This document shows positions 60,470-64,000 of a stretch of DNA of 64,000 nucleotides, in pieces. The notes under the pieces were generated by a model. It searched no databases. It had not been told where the DNA came from and was given only the letters and a program-made list of their open reading frames with translations. The DNA comes from Spirochaetota bacterium (GTDB lineage Bacteria; Spirochaetota; Spirochaetia; Sphaerochaetales; Sphaerochaetaceae), in NCBI GenBank assembly GCA_023401595.1, contig JAEXDQ010000037.1, positions 1 through 64,000 of the forward strand, given 5' to 3'. A program made the translations under genes and the position numbers. How positions within the stretch are numbered: position 1 is the stretch's first letter; every line of letters begins with the position of its first letter.

Positions 60470-61919
60470 CGTCCATTGCAATGTCCTGCTGATCAATGTG
60501 GACCAATGGTCCGGCAACTTTCTTTCCTGCATGGGCTCGAAGGTCATGACCCCTACTATCGACTCCCTGTGCGCGATCGGGACGCAGTTTGTCAATGCAT
60601 ACAGTTCAACACCGGTCTGCATCCCCGCGCGCAGGGAGATTCTCTGCGGGTGCGACGCAAAGGCCCATGGGGACAGGACGTTCGAAGTGACCAAGGAGAT
60701 GCCGAAAGGGATGCCGACTATCGCGGAGGTATTCAGCTCCGCCGGTTACCAGACGTTCGCGTCAGGCAAGCTGCATGTCTATCCGCAGCGATCCAGAGCA
60801 GGATTCGACGATGTATATCTCATGGAGGAGGGGCGTCACTATCTGGATGTGAAATTCGATGATTACGAACGATATCTGATGCTGAACGGCCGGACGGGCG
60901 AAGAATACGGCCATTGCATGTGCAACAATGACTATCTAGTGAATCCTTGGCATCTTGAGGATAAGTTTCATCCGACAAACTGGATTACCCGCCAGATGTG
61001 TGAAGCCATCCTTCGCCGGGACTCTTCCCGACCTGCGTTCTGGTATCTCTCATATAATCATCCGCATCCCCCGTTGGCTCCCCTAAAACAATATCTCGAC
61101 CTGTATGAGGACGTGGAGATTGCGTTCCCGCCGATCGGGGAATGGGCGAAGCATCAAGAAGACGGGCCGGAATTCTGCAAGAACTATTGGGACTTGTTCT
61201 CGCACATGAAGGATCCAGAAATGGTGAAACGGGCGATCAAGGGATATTTCGCCCTGTGTACACATATCGACCACCAGATCCGGTTGGTATTGGGTACGCT
61301 CCGCGAGCAGGGAATCCTTGACGATACAGCGATCGCGTTCATCGCCGATCATGGTGAAATGCTGGGGACACACAATCTGTGGCAAAAAAACATGTTCTAC
61401 GAGAATTCCGCGAAGGTTCCATGCATTATCGTCCCTCCTGTCGGTTCCGACAAGCTTCGGGAGCATTATCGCGACGAACGGTTGGTTCAGCTACGGGACG
61501 TCATGCCGACATTGCTCGACATCGCCGGCGTTTCAATACCGGAGAGCGTCAACGGGATGAGTCTTGCGATGGACGGCGCGTTGAATTCCCGTGACTACAT
61601 CTACGGAGAGCTATGGGAGGACATACGGACGTCACGGATGATCAGAAAAGGAAAGTACAAGCTTATCTACAGTCCGTATGGGAATCGATTCCAATTGTTC
61701 GATCTTGAACAGGATCCGTATGAATGCAAGGATCTTGCACAGGCGCCGGAAAAACAGGCGGTAAAGAAGGAACTGACCAAGCTGTTGACGGACAATCTGT
61801 ATGGACAGGATCTCAGCTGGCTGGACGACCAGGGACGTCTTGTGGGATGCGATATTGTTGAAAAGAATACGAATGTACTTGGAAAGCACGATTTTCTCTT
61901 GCAAAGAGGGTACCGATAA
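60459..61919 (+). CDS. Cys-type sulfatase, cytosolic
   Basis: 486 aa of the alkaline-phosphatase/arylsulfatase superfamily. The formylglycine signature is C54-I-P-A-R58 in PVCIPARREI, so the enzyme needs conversion by an anaerobic (anSME) or aerobic maturase. Metal ligands are at INVDQW (Asp15) and ADHGEMLGTHN (Asp, His near 295). The leader MPADVHCN has no signal peptide, so the enzyme acts in the cytoplasm on an imported sulfate ester; known cytosolic relatives include choline and small-sugar sulfatases. Its overlap with tctA suggests the TTT importer delivers the substrate. Confidence 0.88.
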   Translation: MPADVHCNVLLINVDQWSGNFLSCMGSKVMTPTIDSLCAIGTQFVNAYSSTPVCIPARREILCGCDAKAHGDRTFEVTKEMPKGMPTIAEVFSSAGYQTFASGKLHVYPQRSRAGFDDVYLMEEGRHYLDVKFDDYERYLMLNGRTGEEYGHCMCNNDYLVNPWHLEDKFHPTNWITRQMCEAILRRDSSRPAFWYLSYNHPHPPLAPLKQYLDLYEDVEIAFPPIGEWAKHQEDGPEFCKNYWDLFSHMKDPEMVKRAIKGYFALCTHIDHQIRLVLGTLREQGILDDTAIAFIADHGEMLGTHNLWQKNMFYENSAKVPCIIVPPVGSDKLREHYRDERLVQLRDVMPTLLDIAGVSIPESVNGMSLAMDGALNSRDYIYGELWEDIRTSRMIRKGKYKLIYSPYGNRFQLFDLEQDPYECKDLAQAPEKQAVKKELTKLLTDNLYGQDLSWLDDQGRLVGCDIVEKNTNVLGKHDFLLQRGYR

Positions 61920-61966
61920 GACAGACAATGTCATATCTCAATTTCATCCCACACATAGGAGCTAAA

Positions 61967-62656
61967 ATGGAAAACATACAAGACAACATGGAATTCTTCT
62001 CTGGTTTGCTGGACATGTTGGCGGCGCATCTGGGCGACAACTATGAAATAGTGCTGCACGACTGGTCCAGACCATACGAACATACGATCGTCGATATCAG
62101 GAACAATGGCATCACGAACAGGAACATCAACGATTGTGGCAGCAACCTGGGCCTGGAAGTCATGCGGGGAGATACAAAAGGCGCCGACAGATACAACTAC
62201 ATCACCAAGACGAAGGATGGAAAGACACTGAGATCTTCAAGCCACTATATCAGGAATTCAGAAGGCAAGATCATAGGGGCCTTGTGTATCAATACGGATA
62301 TCTCCGATACTTTGCAGTTCGAACGATACCTGCAAAAACACAACATGTATGATCTCGGACACAAGAAGTCGGAAGAGTTCTTCGCGAACGATGTCAATGA
62401 ACTGCTCGACTACTATATTGAAGAGACGCAGGTGACGATCAACAAGCCGATATCGAACATGGACAAGAACGACAAGATACGTTTCTTGGGAATCCTGGAC
62501 AAGAAAGGAGCCTTCCTGATCAGCAAATCGAGCGAGAAGCTCTGCACTATCCTAGGCGTTTCGAAATTCACCTTCTACAACTATCTTGAGCTGGCGAGGG
62601 AAAAAGTGGGACAGGAACAGAAAGGAACCGAAGAGGGCAACAAACAAGGTTCCTGA
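61967..62656 (+). CDS. YheO-like PAS-domain transcriptional regulator
   Basis: 229 aa. The N-terminal PAS-like YheO domain (about 1-130) has GDNYEIVLHDWSRPYEHTIVDIRNNGITNR and SEGKIIGALCINTDIS. The C-terminal HTH-22-type part has KIRFLGILDKKGAFLISKSSEKLCTILGVSKFTFYNYLELAR. Such regulators (for example DauR) sense small ligands. The start at 61967 is chosen from AGGAG upstream. Its location inside the sulfatase cluster suggests control of this operon. Confidence 0.87.
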   Translation: MENIQDNMEFFSGLLDMLAAHLGDNYEIVLHDWSRPYEHTIVDIRNNGITNRNINDCGSNLGLEVMRGDTKGADRYNYITKTKDGKTLRSSSHYIRNSEGKIIGALCINTDISDTLQFERYLQKHNMYDLGHKKSEEFFANDVNELLDYYIEETQVTINKPISNMDKNDKIRFLGILDKKGAFLISKSSEKLCTILGVSKFTFYNYLELAREKVGQEQKGTEEGNKQGS

Positions 62657-62680
62657 TTATTTTCACCAATGGGAGAGATT

Positions 62681-64000
62681 ATGAATATTGATGTTTTCAT
62701 CGAACTGGTCGTCTTTCAGTCCGAAGGCGTCCAACATGTCTTTGACTTTCTAGAAAAGAATCGGATCAAACATATCACGATATCCCCCCAGTATTTTGTT
62801 GAGACGGGGAACATGGACGACCTGCGGCTGCCTCCGCTCGACCTGGATGGTCAGGCGCGGGAACTGGAACGGCCGTTGTTCAATGGGGAGACAGTGAAAT
62901 ATGGTAAGAAATACCTCTGTTTTACTCCAGATGAAACTTTGTACGCAAAAACGTCCTACCGACCGGATTATCGGAATTCTGATACGGATTTTTGCGCGGA
63001 GGTCGTTCAGGAAGCAAAAAAACGTGGAATCAGGGTTTCAATCTTCATGCCAAACGTTCCGAAAGGCGGCTACCGGCCGGAAGACCGACCGGTCGATGTG
63101 TATGGGAAGACGCAGATTCCCAAAATATCCAACGAAGCATGCAGGAACTCTGACAACGTAGTCCAATACTACATCGCTCTCGCAAAGGATCTGCTCAGAG
63201 TTTATCACCCCGATGAAATCATGCTAGATTGGATGGAGTTCACCGACTATTTCTTCTCAGACAATCTCCTCTGTTTCTGCGACAGCTGCAAAAAGAAAAT
63301 GAAGCGACATGGATATTCCGTAGAACGACTGGAGCAGTCCGCTACCGATGTCTTCGACTGGGTACGGGTTCAATCTGCCGCGCCAGTATTCGAGGACCTA
63401 GGATGGGATGGGATCTGGAACCAGATCAGTCCGGGGATAAAGGAACTGTTCGCATTCAAGCGCAAAGCGGTTGAAGATCTCCTGCTCACCTTCAGGGATG
63501 AACTGGACGCCGTCGGTGGAAAGGACGTCGCTCTATTGTTCACAGGCTTCGGGCTGCCGATGAACAAGGCCACTGGACTTGACCAGAATCTCTGCGGAGG
63601 GCAGAAGAATCTACGAATCCAATCGAAAGCCTATCGGTTCCATTGGGGACTCATGGTCAGATGGTATGCGCAGGAGCTTGCGCAAATCAACGGAAAGACT
63701 CTGGCGGAGGATTGGATACCGTTTGCCAAGAATCTTTTGGAGGTCCAGGATGAATCTCTGGATATCGAACATTTCAGGATGCCAAGCCCAGATGAGATCG
63801 GACCGGTCGATTTTAGTTCTGAATGCAGGAAAGTGGAGGAAACCTTGCGAAATGCAACGGACAAATCCCGGGCATCGATAAGAATACATGGTTATGGTCC
63901 TGTAGAAGTCTTCACAGACCGTGTCGCATTCGCGGCGCAATGCGGATACCAGGACATTTCCGTCCAGCGCTATGGCTATCTGTGCGATGCGAAAATCAAT
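62681..64000 (+). CDS. Glycoside-hydrolase-like TIM-barrel protein (partial, runs off window)
   Basis: The frame is open for 440 codons from the ATG at 62681 to the last base; the stop lies outside the window. GGGAGAG 3-9 nt upstream supports the start. Visible features are FLEKNRIKHITISPQYF near the N-terminus, EAKKRGIRVSIFMPNVPKGG (barrel strand 2-like), HPDEIMLDWMEFTDYF followed by a CFCDSC cysteine pair, and HWGLMVRWYAQELAQINGK. The pattern resembles putative glycosyl-hydrolase-like barrels with an Asp/Glu pair after strand 4, but I cannot name a family. There is no signal peptide. It probably acts downstream of the sulfatase on a desulfated glycoside. Confidence 0.65.
   Translation, partial: MNIDVFIELVVFQSEGVQHVFDFLEKNRIKHITISPQYFVETGNMDDLRLPPLDLDGQARELERPLFNGETVKYGKKYLCFTPDETLYAKTSYRPDYRNSDTDFCAEVVQEAKKRGIRVSIFMPNVPKGGYRPEDRPVDVYGKTQIPKISNEACRNSDNVVQYYIALAKDLLRVYHPDEIMLDWMEFTDYFFSDNLLCFCDSCKKKMKRHGYSVERLEQSATDVFDWVRVQSAAPVFEDLGWDGIWNQISPGIKELFAFKRKAVEDLLLTFRDELDAVGGKDVALLFTGFGLPMNKATGLDQNLCGGQKNLRIQSKAYRFHWGLMVRWYAQELAQINGKTLAEDWIPFAKNLLEVQDESLDIEHFRMPSPDEIGPVDFSSECRKVEETLRNATDKSRASIRIHGYGPVEVFTDRVAFAAQCGYQDISVQRYGYLCDAKIN

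Overview
The window reads as chromosomal DNA of an anaerobic, sugar-scavenging spirochaete, most likely close to Sphaerochaeta. The case rests on the style of the periplasmic binding proteins: their leaders end in FAGGAKE-, FASGGKE-, FAGGTGE- and FANGTQE-like stretches, which are typical of that group. It also rests on the abundance of ABC, TRAP and TTT import operons and on moderately GC-rich coding DNA with good AGGAGG ribosome sites. The assignment is an inference; there is no rRNA, tRNA or housekeeping marker here. No CRISPR array, complete insertion sequence or replication origin was seen.

Layout. 0.4-11 kb holds scattered single genes: a truncated ABC binding protein with an intact terminator, a HAD phosphatase, a cation efflux protein, a ferritin-like/VIT1 fusion, XdhC, an aldo/keto reductase with lipoate ligase, an unknown acidic protein, a methyltransferase and an AEC carrier. 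Several gaps here carry GC-rich tandem repeats. 11-23.7 kb (minus strand) is a long catabolic locus. It reads aldolase, SorC regulator, Zn-dehydrogenase, NAD-kinase-like protein, two ABC permeases and a binding protein, then, after a hairpin, a TIM-barrel isomerase, ADP-ribosylglycohydrolase, MFS carrier, Fe-alcohol dehydrogenase and a BASS carrier. A mirrored array of GAACAAATGTTC operators precedes it.

24.2-32 kb (plus strand) is a GntR-controlled operon: binding protein, two permeases, an enolase-superfamily enzyme, an RpiB-like isomerase and two tandem nucleoside-hydrolase paralogues with altered catalytic positions. 33-38 kb is a TAXI-type TRAP transporter with an amidohydrolase-like enzyme and an IclR regulator. 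A second copy of this module (48.6-53.8 kb, minus strand) has a LacI regulator and two matching operator palindromes.

38-47.3 kb is a defence island. It holds an XRE regulator, a complete type I Wadjet system (JetA-JetB-JetC-JetD, all stop/start junctions overlapping) and a two-gene cassette of a compact HipA/CtkA-like kinase with a recombinase-type HTH protein. The cassette is bracketed by an imperfect 16-bp direct repeat. 53.9-56.1 kb is an AT-richer graveyard of mobile and defence genes: the tail of a serine recombinase, a frameshifted McrB N-terminus, a DUF4143-type ATPase and an unidentified C-terminal fragment. 56.1-64 kb holds another HAD protein and a TctCBA (TTT) importer fused by overlap to a cytosolic Cys-type sulfatase, a YheO-like regulator and a glycoside-hydrolase-like gene that runs off the window.

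Both complete ABC operons lack an ATPase gene, so a shared one elsewhere is implied. The importers, isomerases, aldolase, dehydrogenases, nucleoside hydrolases and sulfatase together suggest scavenging of diverse modified sugars and polyols. The exact substrates cannot be read from sequence.
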